Below, piece by piece: positions 53,201 through 64,000 of a stretch of DNA of 64,000 nucleotides; position 1 is the stretch's first letter; every line of letters starts with the position of its first letter. Source of the stretch: Diploscapter coronatus (taxonomy: Eukaryota; Nematoda; Chromadorea; Rhabditida; Rhabditidae). Position numbers and translations under genes: made by a program. Location: contig OZ038422.1 in assembly GCA_964036155.1 (NCBI GenBank), positions 87,009,201-87,073,200 of the forward strand, given 5' to 3'. A model generated the notes under the pieces. The model searched no databases. It was not told where the DNA came from and worked only from the letters and a program-made list of their open reading frames with translations.

Positions 53201-54629
53201 TGGTGCATGAAACGCTCCAGACTGATGATGAAGGTCGGGTTGGCGGGAGACCTGAAATTGGAACATTTAGGCGTAAGTCGGAATTTTTATTAGTTGAATA
53301 TTTCTGAAATGATCATTTTTGAACCCATATACATAATTATCATTGACATACAGTATGCGAAATTGTTTAACTTATGAAGTCGGTGATGAAAAATAAGGTA
53401 TTTTAATCCCCGCGAGTGTAAATTAGCCAAGTCTACGCGTTTCAGATTTTCAACAAATATCGCAAAATGAATAATGAAAGTGATCATGCGAGTTTTACGT
53501 TTTAAGGCTGCAAATGAAAGCTACAGTAATCATTTCTGAAATGGTAGAAACTGGCAAAATTTGGGTTTAAAAGCTCGGTTTTTATCTGGAAGTAGTTTTT
53601 CAGTGCCTCGGTACAACGGCGTACAGCTTATTTAACGAAAAGTGCAAGCCACCTTTTTAACGAAAACGAAATAATAAAGTCTGCCGCCGGGCTTTGAATT
53701 TAAAAAGTACACCTCCCATAATCAAGAATTCCAAAATAGACCATTTTATCGTCAAATTACGCAAGCGGTTTTTATCCAGAAGTGCACTCATTTTCCATAA
53801 TTTATGATCTGGAAAGTACTTATTCTTAAGATCTATGAAATTAAAAAAGAAAAAACTCCGATAGAATAATCGTAGAGACGTGTATTTTAACGGAGCATTG
53901 TTATTTCTCGCCAAAATATTTTTTTCTGTTCGGCTTCTTTTTCGCCTCTTTGTTTTCCCTATTCTCTAATCTGAGTCTTCTATTTGTCCGGTTCATTTTT
54001 TTCGACGCCGCTATGCTCTTGATATGCCCTAGGTGTTTTCATTTTCTGGATCGGAAAATAGGCCCCAAAAAACTCAAAGTGCATATTTGGTTCCATGCAA
54101 AAAACAGACGGATTTCATCTGAATATCATCAAAAGTGCGCGTTTTCAAGCGAAAGATTTCGGAACTCAGCAAAATATTGAAATCTTATAACATCTTAAAC
54201 TAAATTTGATAATTTTAAAACCGATCTTCACAAAATTAATTACGAAAATCAGCTTTTTCATACTGTTATCTTAAAATGCCTATTTAGAGTATATGCATGG
54301 CTTTAAAATTGGAAATGAAGATCATCTTATTATAATTAAAAATTCAAATTTAAGGGTACCATACTTGAATAGCCTGTTTCGGCGTATGGGTGGCTAGATG
54401 CGATAGGCTATCGTGCGAAGGCCAAACAGCTTGTTGTTTGGCGTCTTCGAGATGGGCCATTGAATGAATATTAGTTGGCGTCGTCGGGATTCGACTTCTA
54501 ACTACGGTAGGCGAGTGACGACGACGTCGTGGGACTCCGAATCGATAACGTCGACTTAGAGAGCGGTCTTCGGAATGGCGACCAAGCGACCCAGCATCAC
54601 TCGGGTCTGGAATGAGGTGGGTACCGCAC
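47202..54629 (-). CDS. hbl-1: Hunchback-like zinc finger transcription factor (5' end unresolved)
   Basis: 19 exons in phase, at least 1263 residues: 47202-47333, 47393-47455, 47711-47875, 48107-48379, 48619-48912, 49072-49293, 49356-49622, 49669-50175, 50223-50427, 50542-50657, 50705-50778, 51122-51406, 51657-51811, 51855-51936, 51982-52138, 52273-52372, 52614-52835, 53043-53251, 54365-54629. HBL-1 is a heterochronic regulator of larval cell fates. Two N-terminal fingers ([40 protein letters not shown]) precede four hunchback-type fingers split across 49356-50175 ([63 protein letters not shown]). These are followed by [20 protein letters not shown] and a C-terminal pair ([26 protein letters not shown]). 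Linkers are Ser/Thr, Gln and Ala-rich. The first listed exon opens in phase 2, so at least one upstream coding exon is missing. C. elegans HBL-1 is about 980 residues. Confidence 0.93.
47505..47703. repeat. Fold-back element, family G copy 2
   Basis: Ends GAATGACCGATAACTTGAGA and the complement of GTCTCAACTAATCGGCTATT are inverted and match the copy at 44231-44328. It makes up nearly 200 of the 255 bp of the hbl-1 intron 47456-47710. Confidence 0.8.
48437..48538. repeat. Palindromic element in an hbl-1 intron
   Basis: GTTATCACTCACCTGCCTCT pairs with GAGGCAAGTGAGTGGATAAC, and TTTGTAATTGGTCA pairs with TGACCAACTACAAA, around a short loop. Long, nearly complete hairpin; only one copy in this window. 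Confidence 0.75.
52448..52567. repeat. Fold-back element, family H copy 5
   Basis: TTGGATAATTCGTTACTTCG pairs with GTAGGTAACGAACTATCCAG, close to the KCMF1 copy at 41690-41798. Intronic in hbl-1. Confidence 0.7.
52873..53022. repeat. Fold-back element, family H copy 6
   Basis: TTGGCAATTCGTAAACAACG at the left and AATACGAGTTGCTAA at the right are inverted. Carries GATAGTATGGGAAAAG. Intronic in hbl-1, 20 bp before the next exon. Confidence 0.6.
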
Positions 54630-57029
54630 CTGGAAAAATTCAATTTTAAAAATGCATAAATTGAAAAAAAAAATCATATTCAAGCGGAAATATGTGTGTG
54701 AAGATTATGAAATTGGATAAGTTTCCATAGAAATTCAGATAGATTTAATGACGAAATGGGGGATATATTGATGAATTTGATAGAATGATTTTTCATCGTT
54801 AAAAGATATATACAGTAAGAAAGAGGAAGAAATCGATGAGAAAAATGGCTAGCTTCTCTCTGCACCTATCTTTTAACGTTGTAAGGGTTAGACACACCGA
54901 TGGGATTTTGGCAAAAATGATAGCGACCACGTGAGGTTCGTACCGTCGACCTCTAATCAATAATCGTTATTTTAGGCTGGTACATTGGCGGAAAAACTGA
55001 CAAGTAATAAAAAAAAATGCGCGCCCCGTCCCCAACAGCAATCTTCACACCGATTATTTTCAAATGGAACTGTTCTTTGGTAATAGCACCGAATTTCGAG
55101 AGACGAAAAGAATGGAAAAAGTCAGAGAAAAACTAGAGAGTATTGAATGTTTAGAGGGACAGAGAAAAGCGTTTAGAGATAGAGGAAATGAGGAAATAGT
55201 GTAGCCGGTTGAACTGTTTTTTGCGCGCAAAAAATCGGAAAGAATTCGACAGGAATAGCGTTTAGTAAAGAGGAGAGGGAAAAAAGTTAGAAAACTGAGA
55301 AATAGTGAGTGATTCTAGGGAGTTAGAGAAAAAAGTTTTCTCTAGGACGCGGCGACCGCGCCAAACACGAGATGAACTCGCATAAAAAATCGCTTCGGGT
55401 TGGGAAAGATCATCTTTTCCGAAGAGGAAAAGGAATAAGACAATTTGAAAATAGTATGGAAACACGAGGGAAAAAGAAGGAAAATTTTCTCCTCTTCCAA
55501 TTTTTTCAGTCTTTTCTTTTTCTCTCTTCAGTTAAAGCACTATTTTCTTTCTCTAACTTGTTCCCCTGTGTTCGCTTTTTTCACAGCGCGCAAAAACGAC
55601 TCCCTTCCCATCATTCATTATCTTTTTCTTTTCGTCTCTTATTTCTTTACTGTTTTCTCTTTTCTCTCGTCTCTCTGTTTAAAGGCTAACTATTTCGCCG
55701 TCATTCCGTGAAAACAGACGCGCCGAACGACGGAAATAGTCTTTATTTTGGAAGAGAGAGAAAGAGTTTGGGGAAAAGGGAAATAGCATAGGCGTTTGAG
55801 AGAAAAAGAAATTTGGGACGCAACACTCGCGTTTTTTCGCTCAAAAAATGCTTGCTGCGGGACGCGTTTTTTCTAACTTCGACGAAGCAGTGAGGTCTTT
55901 AGAAGAGATGGAAAAGAGTGCAGAAAATCGGGAAGTAGTTTTGAAATCTGAGAGAAAAAGATGAAGAGAGACGATAAAAAACCCGACACTGTGTTTGCAT
56001 CATGAGATAGAAAAAAATCATCCACCAACAAAAAATTGGGCAAAACTTTCGGAAAACTCTATTTTAATGAGTTTTTTTTTAGAAAAAATAGCAAATAAAA
56101 GTCTTTCTAAAAGGATTAAAAATAATGATGAAGATCAATTTTTTATTCCAAAGTTTTAAAGTTGTCATTTTAAATGAAGAAAAAACCTACTGTAAAATTG
56201 AATAAAGCCTGATCTTTATGAAAACTTTGGGCCAAATTTGAAGAAAAAAAAGAAAATTTGTATGAGATCTGAAATGGAAGCTGGAAAATTTTAGAGAAAA
56301 GAAGAGAAGGAAGAAAAATCGTCTGGGCGCTTTTAGGAAAAAAATGACTGCTGTTCCGAATTTTGCTTCTTTCCGCCTTCTCAAATTTTCACTTTCTCTC
56401 TTTTTCTCCCGTTTTTTCGCGCTTCGCGTTTTTTCACCCCTAGGGGCTAGGTAGCTCATTTCACGAGAGAAAATGGATGGAACGAGGCAGAAATGAAAAT
56501 AGAGAATTTTTAGGTGCAATGTTTCGAAAATCAAATGTTCATTGAAATTTTTGGTGAAATTATGAAGTTAGTTAAAAAGTTGTCATAATCCGAACACATT
56601 AGAAGCTCACGAAAACGCATAGAAAATCTTCGAAACATACAAACTTTTGCAGGTTTTTTTTTCTGTAAATCATGTAGGAAAAGGGCGAAAGTTAAAAACA
56701 AACAAAAAAACCTTTATTTTCTGATAAGAAATTTTTTCTTCAGGATCATTTAGGTCAGAGTTAAGGTTTGGGGTTTTTTGTTATATGGGTGGAGAAACGA
56801 TAAAAAAAGATCAGTTTCAATGTCGTTGAACGTTAAGGATTTCAAAAAAGGCAAGCGATGAAATAGTACTCAATTTTAAGAGAGAGAAAGGAAAAGAAAA
56901 CGAAACTCAGCCCCTGACATGCAGAAGGTCATTTGAAAAATCGCCTATGAGAAACTGTCTAGCTTCTTTTTCGCTCTCTCGATTTCCCATATGCTATTCA
57001 ATGTCTCCATCCTTGGCAAAAAGGCTATT

Positions 57030-57100
57030 TCCACTCCGGCGTTGAATCTTGCCATTTAAGCATAGACCAGATGTTTTACCATTCGACCATCGAGCCATTG
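57030..57100 (-). repeat. tRNA-like fragment 1
   Basis: The minus strand reads TGGCTCGATGGTCGAATGGT, then about 35 bp, then AGATTCAACGCC. These resemble the A and B boxes of a tRNA gene. The arms do not fold into a good cloverleaf, so a tRNA-derived SINE remnant fits better than a working tRNA. Confidence 0.4.
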
Positions 57101-58419
57101 ATCAAATTCAGCCAGGAATTGGGACACACCCATGAAATTGGCTTTTGAAGAATGGGAAACATTCAGGAAATGTGCACTAGGTTTCGATGAATTAGATATT
57201 CAATTAATTTTTCGAACTATTAGTTTCTTAGTATCCCTATCGAAAAATTAATAATAAAAAGCTGATCTTCATCAAAAATCTTCCCCACTCCATGTTAAAA
57301 CATAGCTTTAAAAGCCGTTTGATATCGCGCACTCGACATTTCGAACGGGGGTAATTCAAAATTAAATATGCTCCTCTTTGAGAGTGAAACAACCATGAAT
57401 GAATTAGGGCTAGTGGTCACAATTCTAAATCCCATTTTCATTTTGGAAAAGCTGGAAATAGCACTTGAAATTTGGAGAGTCCAAAGATAAGAAAAAAATG
57501 AAAATAGTGTTGAAAACTAAGAGAGTAAAAAGAAGCTCGAGAAAAATCGCCTTCGGTCATTTTTCCCCTAGGCGAAATTCAGAAACAGCTGGTGTCCGTG
57601 TTTCTTTTGCTTTCTCAAATTTTCCCTATCTCTAAATACTGCCCATTTTTGGTAGGCTTAATGGTAAGTGGTAGGAAGGGTGCCGGAGTCTCTATGCTTG
57701 ACCATGGGATTGGGTCAGAAAGCTAGAGGATGGGATAAAAATGGGCGGAGCTAGGGGTTCATGCAAAATAGACAACCACGAGAGATGGAATCACACAGCT
57801 CTGGGGGATGAAGAAAATGGATGATGGCAAGACCGAAAATTTGGGTGAGTCAGAGCAAATTTTTGGGGGTGAAACATCGTGAAATTTTTGTAATTTTGAA
57901 TTTCTACGACAAACAACAAACAAGAGCAACAGTGAAGATTTTTGCCAATCGTAACCCAAGATTTTATGGAAACTTATATTTGAAAGGTGAAGAATGTGTC
58001 AACTTTTCATGTAAAGGATGTATAACACGACAAATCTCCCTAACTTTTTTCTTATAAACTTCAAAAAGTGTTAAGCTTATTTAAGAGAAAATCGACAAAT
58101 TACTCAGTTTAAAAATCGCATTTGAAAAAGCGGTCCCAATTTGAATCCGCACGCAGCAACTGTTTGCGTTGAAAAACGTTCGATATTCGAGGGGTAATTT
58201 TTTGTCGTCTGCATCTAGTTTCTCTCTTTAATTTCTATACTCTTTCACTCGTCTAAGCTCGGCTGCCCTACACGATTTTTTATTGTCGGCCATTTTTTGT
58301 GGCCCGTTTTGCGAAATAGAGTTCCTAGTTTTTGAGAGACCGAAAAATAACGCTAGAAAGACAGAATAGTTTTTGCAAAAAAGAGAGCAAAGAGAACAAA
58401 AAGTGAAACTGAATGTTTT

Positions 58420-58470
58420 CTAGGAGCCGGAACGCTCTAACCACTACACTGCGCTATCTTTCTTCTCGCG
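58420..58470 (-). repeat. tRNA-like fragment 2
   Basis: The minus strand reads GATAGCGCAGTGTAGTGGTT, then AGAGCGTTCCGGCTCC, like the D-arm and anticodon region of a tRNA. No matching B box follows. Confidence 0.35.
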
Positions 58471-58687
58471 TTTTTCTTTCGTTTATGATGTAATCCCTAA
58501 GGGAGAACGCAAAAAAGCAGTAGCCTTACATGGAAAGTCAAGAACATTTGCATGTTGCGAGAGATTGATAAATTGGAGAAGGGGAAAGAAAGCAGAAACA
58601 TTATGAAATTTTTGACCAAAAAATACAAACCATGGAGTTAACCAATAAGCTATTCAGGCGTATTTTTTGCTGGAAAAATTAAGATTT

Positions 58688-58735
58688 AGAGATTTTACCA
58701 CTGAACCATCGAGTCAAAATTCGAGGGTCTGAGAA
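58688..58735 (-). repeat. tRNA-like fragment 3
   Basis: The minus strand reads GACTCGATGGTTCAGTGGTA, an A-box-like segment similar to fragment 1. The rest of the tRNA is not recognisable. Confidence 0.35.
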
Positions 58736-60309
58736 TTTGAAAGCAGAAATTACGAAGGCAGAACGATTTTTTCACGAAAAAATGCGCGCCAAGTTTGTTT
58801 TGTTGGGAGTTTTTCGAACGCGTTTTCACGTCGAAAAATAACCACATCTGGTCGAAATGAAAAACTACAAAAAACCATTCAAACAAGAAGAGAAATTTGA
58901 ATGATTTTTCCAAGTCAAGGAAAAACGTAAACTTTAAAATTTGATGATTTTTGTTTCGAAAAATCTAATGAAATAAATGCAATAGTTTAGATTATTGTTC
59001 GGTTACTTGCGATTAGCTATAAAGTATATGTCTAAAAATTCAAGATCCGTTTCCCTTAGAATAAAATTCGTATCTATATATCCCAGATCGTTTTGTCGTC
59101 CTATCCTTAACCATTAGATGGTCATTTTAGGGCATCTCTCGGTCATATGCATATTTTTTCCCTTTGAAACATCTCTCTATTTTTCTTTCCTCTATGCTAT
59201 TTCTCTTTGGCGCAAGGCGTAAACAGAAATAGTAAGGGCGTTAGAAGAGAGTGCGGACGGCCAGAATTTACGTTCGTTTCCGTGGGGAAATAGTATGAGA
59301 AAGGGAGAGAGAAAGAAAGAATATCCCTTGTTTTTCCGATTCTGACCATTCCTCCTTTCCCTTTCTATACTATTTCTCTTTTCTGGCTCTTTTTCCCTTT
59401 ATTCCCTTACTATTTCTCGTTTGCCTCGAGCATGTATTTTTCTCTATCCCTCTCTCCATTTACAGTAATCTTTTGACGCGCAAAAGTGCGGATATTCCGA
59501 AAAGATATGTACGCATTGCACTATGCGTAATAACCGACGCGATATGTGGAAATTAGGCCAGAGGTAGAAATTATGCATATTCGCGAAGAGAAGAAAACAA
59601 CAGCGAGAAATCATGAAAATCAAGGATTGTTATTTAGATCTGAATCTATATTCTCAATTCAAAGACGTTCTAATTTTGTTGAAAGAATCGGTAAAGAGTA
59701 AAAAAAATGGATTACGGTAGAGGAGCAATGAAAAAATACGATAATTTTCAATTTATACAATAACACTTCAGGGGGATCACGAATTGAAATACGAGAAATT
59801 TCACGCAAGATATAGAATTTTTCGAAACATAACATAAAGTTAATTTGAAAATGAAATTGAATTAAACAATTATTGAAAAATAAAAATCTGTTAAGGAAAA
59901 TTCGAAAAATTCGATATTTCAAGTCTGAGATGAAAAAATCAGCACTAAGTTCTGAGCAGCTAGGTAAAACACTTTACGATTATCGAAAAAGTAGGCCGAT
60001 TTTCGATAGGAAAAATGTCGCGAAGGCGAACCCAGTTTTATTTCGCGTGATAAAACGGTTTTTTGCCCCTGCTCTTATCATTTCAAGCTGCATTTTGAAA
60101 ACGGAATGGGGAGAGGGAAAAAATTATTCCCTACTTGACAAAAAATTCCTTCACCCCTAGGGTAAGGAGAGGCGCATAAAATATTAGAGATAAGGAAAAT
60201 TTGGGGACGCATCCAAATTTCGATGAAAAAACGGGTTGCGTATCATTTTTAGAATAGAAGTTTCAGACTATAGAGAATAAGGAAAAAAGTTCTAAATTCA
60301 CGATATAGT

Positions 60310-60472
60310 CAGGCCTAGGGAGAACTTTCGTCAGACGAAAATAAACTATAGGGGATAGATCGCACTGGTAGAAATTTTGGCTAATCACAGGTTGGAGAGG
60401 GAAAGTTGTTAAGATAATATACTCGAGAGGTAGGTCGCGAGGGCTTTCTGACTTAAGTCCTCCATAGGTCTG
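60310..60472. mobile_element. hAT-like MITE, copy 2, with 8-bp target duplication
   Basis: 163 bp flanked by perfect GATATAGT direct repeats (60302-60309 and 60473-60480). The ends CAGGCCTAGGGAG and CAGACCTATGGAG are inverted. Most of its length matches the copy at 40036-40236, including TTTCGTCAGACGAAAATAA. An 8-bp duplication and CAG-starting ends are typical of hAT elements. Confidence 0.85.
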
Positions 60473-60480
60473 GATATAGT

Positions 60481-63085
60481 AATTCGAAGTTCGGGAATTC
60501 TATACTCAACTTATAATAAAGAACTAGGTATGCATATTGCGTTCCAAAGAAACATTTCTTTATCATTTGACTCTACGAAATAATACCCGTCATATGATAA
60601 AGTTTGAAAAAATTGCTTAAAAGATGAATATCCTTTCGGAGAAAGGATGAAATTCTAAATCTTTTAATGTGCGCATATTTTTGCGGGAAGATCTTAACAA
60701 TTCGAAAAAAGTTTAGCGATGTGTGACACTAATATCTTATCGGATAAAAACTAGTGGAAGTTGAGTTTAAATAAATGTATTCCAGTCGGTTTTTAAAGGC
60801 TATATTTCATCACAGGTTTATAGGTTTCAAAAAATTGAATCCAGATCTTTCGCAACAAATCTTGATAAATAACATCTGAAAAACAGGCTTTTGAACATGA
60901 GCCAAGAAAAAAACACAATTGTTCAAAAAATTGAAGGAAACAGAGAATTTGGATTCTCGCCAAGTAGCGAATACAAAAATACGGTTCAGAAATCAAACAT
61001 TTGCTGGGAAATGTGAAAATATGAGGGAAAATTGGTGAAGATCAGATTTCTTTTACTTAAAAATATAACTTAAAGATTTGAAAAGTTCTAAGCAGTAGCA
61101 AAAGGAAAAAAATTACCGTAGCTCAAGAACTTGCTTTCGAGTTCGATAACACCGTACTTCTGAGCTCTAATAAAAAATTACACGCTCTAAATAGGCCTTC
61201 TAGGTCAATCTAAAAATAGCAACATTGGAACGCCCTTTCTCTTTCCAGGGGAAAATTGTGGGTGGGGCTTCGCGCAAAAAAGTGGGCGGGGCTCTGTTCG
61301 AGAAAAGTGCGCGCCGCTTTTACAGAGAAATATGACTGTGGGTGCGGGAAAACTCTCATACTTTTCTGCATCTTTTTCTTTCTCCCGCACTCTCTATCTT
61401 TCTTTTCCCGTACTATTTCCCCTCGGCTGCCTTCAGCGCTGTATGCAAATGAATGTTTTGAAGCGTTCTCGTCGTTTTCTTCTCTCTCTCGATTTCCCGT
61501 ACTATTCCTCTAGTTTCTCTTTCTTCTCCACTCTCTCTCGTTTTCAAATACTATTTCTCTATTCTAATTTTTCTCTTTGCTTTTCTGCGTCTCTCACCCT
61601 CTCGCCGTTCGCAGCCTGGCACACGCCAACACAGGAGACCAAAAGCAATAACACAACTGAATAAAAATGAGAGATAGAGAAAGACTATGATAAATGGAGA
61701 GCACAAAGAAGCAGAAAATTAGAATGAAAGATAGTATGCTTAAATTGGAGAGAAAGAGAAAGAGGACAAGAAATAGTAAGAGAAGATCCCCTTCTATTTT
61801 CATAAGAGAAAAGTTGAGACGCTAATTTTCGCAAGAGAGAACGAACCTTCAAAGATTTGATGAAGAAGCTTGGAGATCAAATAAGAAAATTCGAGGTTTT
61901 TGGATAAGTTTCAGAAAATCTCATAAGGAAACATTCCATTTTGCTATTGTTACGGGAACATTAAAACTAGAAATTAGTCAAAAACTTAAATTTTATGCCC
62001 TACTATGATGACTCATATGAATTTGAATATCGAATGATGACGAAATTTGTTTTGCGAAATCACTTACTTCTCATCTTTATTCGTTTTGTTTCTCATGTCT
62101 CAGAATTTTTAGCGAATAAATCGAAAATAGCAAGAAACAAATTTTAGGAAAATAGTTTCTGCCAAAAATCTGTGGGACAGGCTTTTATTTGATAGATGGT
62201 TGGAAAAAAGTGGAAAAAATGGCTCTTATCAGACGCGATTTTTTCAGTGGTTCAGAACGACACTGCCGGAGACGGTTTTTCATTTCAATATTCACTATAT
62301 TCTGTCTAGTTTCTGTGCCTATGCTTAACCATGCGACTATAGATACTTTCAGGGCATCGTTTGATAGTTTTCCCGACAAAAAAACCGAGCGCGAATGTTT
62401 AATGATATGGGCAAAAACTGTTAGGGTCGGGAAATTTTTGAGGAAATATCAAGGCAATTTTGGAGGGGCGAAAGATAAAATTAGTTCTTCTGAGGGATGA
62501 AAATGAGAAGTTTTTGTTATCAACAAATGCACTTTTAGAAGCGGCAAAAAATGCGATCGTCCAGAACTTTGTCAAAGGAAGCGAAAAAATTGCCTAGGGG
62601 GCCGATTTTAGGATTGAAAACGTGGAAACCTTTCTCAGGCAGAATAATTTTCAAAATTGAATTTTTCCGTACCAAACTCTGAAACATTTCGTTCAAATGA
62701 AATGAAAGCTGATCTTTGTCATTTTTTCTTGGAAGATACCCATTTGTAGCATAATAACTTATAAAAGCTCAACATTTAAATGTTACATTTTATTATTATT
62801 AATTATCGTCTCTTATTAAGCTCTAGCCCTAAGTGATAAGAATCATTTGCAATCGAGCCCCTGGAGGTCGAGTCTTTGCCTTTGTGTACCTCTTTCCTTG
62901 GGACAGCCTGGCACCAATATAATGTCCGAATTTGGTTGATGATAAAATGTTAATAATAATCAACAAATACAATGGGGGATTGAGAAAATTGCAACATTTC
63001 AGAAAGAATAGAAAATGATGTTTCAAAGAGTTTCTATGGTGTACGTGATTTTTTTTTTAAATTTAATTCTGGGTGAATGACCAGT
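60481..63085. other. Non-coding stretch upstream of hbl-1
   Basis: No supportable gene. AT-rich blocks alternate with TTTCTCTCTC tracts, and ACTATTTC motifs cluster at about 61400-61760. Confidence 0.5.
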
Positions 63086-63401
63086 AGAAATGGGATATCT
63101 TTTTTTTTTTTTCTTGCGCCTTTGTACCGTATATTAACAGTGTCGGCGTCCCCATTTCCGCGCGTTATGGACGAGAGCCTATCCCAGCTCATAGGAACTG
63201 GTGGCTTGTCCAATTTGCGGATGGACCGCTCGCGCAAGCGGTAGGGGATCCAAGAAGTCGTGTCCTATTCTATTCAGGTCACTACCGACATTTCTTAACC
63301 CCCTCGGTATGGGTGGAGGGGCGGGAGTCGAACTTGAGACCTTTGCATGGCGTGACTAGCGCGTTAGCCACTGAGCCATCCCCCCCACAGAAATGGGATA
63401 T
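63086..63401 (-). mobile_element. tRNA-derived SINE with 13-bp target duplication
   Basis: Direct repeats AGAAATGGGATAT lie at 63086-63098 and 63389-63401. Read on the minus strand, the 290-bp element starts GTGGGGGGGATGGCTCAGTG and has an A box (TGGCTCAGTGG) and, about 45 bp on, a B box (AGTTCGACTCC). It continues through a unique body and ends in a run of about 13 A. A tRNA-like head, an A tail and target duplications are the defining marks of a SINE mobilised by LINE machinery. Confidence 0.85.
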
Positions 63402-64000
63402 GAAGTAGGCTTATGAAAATAAATATCCAATGATTAGGATATGTATATTTTAAAGTTTCATAAAAATTCTTCACTTTAATAATCTAATAATTTCAGGTAC
63501 TTTAACCGAAAATGAATAAATTTCAAAATGACATCATATTTCTTCCTTCCTTCTTTCTCTCTCTCGAAATTTCTCGTTTCAGCTTGAAACTCCCCATCAT
63601 TCTGTTTCTCTGGGCTCTCTCGTTAATTTCAAAGTTGACTTTCACTATTTCTCTTTCTGTTTCTTTTCTCTCTTCAATTCCCTGACTATTCCATTTTTGG
63701 TCATTTGGGGCTCTTTGCGCGCGCGCGTCGGTTGTTTACCGCTTGTGCCCCGTCGTTCCGCTTTTCAGGCAAAAAGATAAAGCAAATGAAACGTTGAAAA
63801 TTAGAATACGGGGAAATAACATGGAAAAAAGAGGAGAGAGAACGATAGAGAAGATGAGAAATAGTATGCAAAATCATAGAGAAAAGAAGAAATATTGTAA
63901 AAATATAAGAGAAAAAGAAATAGATATAGGGAGGATACGAGAGAAAAATCATATCCCAATGGGTGTCTACTCTCATAGAAACCCTAACAACAATAGTGTA
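63402..64000. other. Right-hand edge of the window
   Basis: No supportable gene. Purine/pyrimidine tracts with GAAATAGTATG motifs continue to the edge. Confidence 0.5.

Larger units (their letters stand above)
54630..60309. other. hbl-1 upstream region or long first intron
   Basis: No coding exon could be supported. The sequence is rich in alternating purine and pyrimidine tracts (GAGAGAAA, TTTCTCTC) and in the motif ACTATTTC or its complement. Any missing hbl-1 5' coding exon (minus strand, ending in phase 2) and the promoter must lie here or further right. Three tRNA-like fragments are listed separately. Confidence 0.5.

Noticed and set aside
61256..61664. Plus-strand open frames of 85 and 110 codons
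   Set aside because: They consist of translated TTTCTCTC tracts (Ser/Phe/Leu runs) with no splice context.
62840..62925. Possible tRNA gene near GGTCGAGTC
   Set aside because: No A box at the right distance and no cloverleaf could be drawn.

Overview
The window is nuclear DNA from a free-living nematode, probably a rhabditid relative of Caenorhabditis. The genes are protein-coding with many introns. Short introns of about 45-60 bp with TTTTCAG-type acceptors are mixed with longer ones, and several genes have an acceptor a few bases before the start codon, as expected for spliced-leader trans-splicing. The proteins match nematode families, including an HSP-16-type small heat shock protein and a hunchback-like HBL-1. 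I rebuilt nine gene models by hand. In each, exon phases close without an internal stop, but no alignment program was run.

Layout. A long minus-strand block runs from 1.8 to 37.8 kb. In transcription order it holds egl-45/eIF3a (37.8 to 26.9 kb), a HEAT-repeat protein that looks like condensin II CAP-G2 (25.9 to 17.8 kb), an HSP-16-type gene (16.3 to 15.0 kb), an unrecognised nuclear-looking protein (14.2 to 12.1 kb), prp-40 (11.35 to 4.3 kb) and trpp-3 (3.7 to 1.8 kb). A complete plus-strand mrps-23 gene lies inside one prp-40 intron. KCMF1 (plus strand, 38.7 to 45.3 kb) is divergent from egl-45 across about 0.9 kb. It converges on hbl-1 (minus strand, 47.2 to at least 54.6 kb), whose 3' UTR of about 1.4 kb carries let-7 and lin-4 complementary sites. 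From 54.6 to 64 kb I find no further coding exon. That stretch is the presumed hbl-1 upstream region, with repeats and a tRNA-derived SINE.

Functionally these are housekeeping genes (translation initiation, mitochondrial ribosome, splicing, vesicle tethering, chromosome structure, ubiquitin ligase), one stress gene and one developmental timing regulator. prp-40 and trpp-3 have the spacing of a nematode operon.

The most unusual feature of the DNA is its load of small fold-back elements. At least ten palindromic families of about 60-210 bp, most with two or more copies here, sit in introns and spacers. A 1.5-kb element with perfect terminal inverted repeats, tandem 20-bp repeats inside both arms and an 8-bp target duplication sits in an egl-45 intron. 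Two hAT-like MITEs and a SINE with a 13-bp target duplication are also present.
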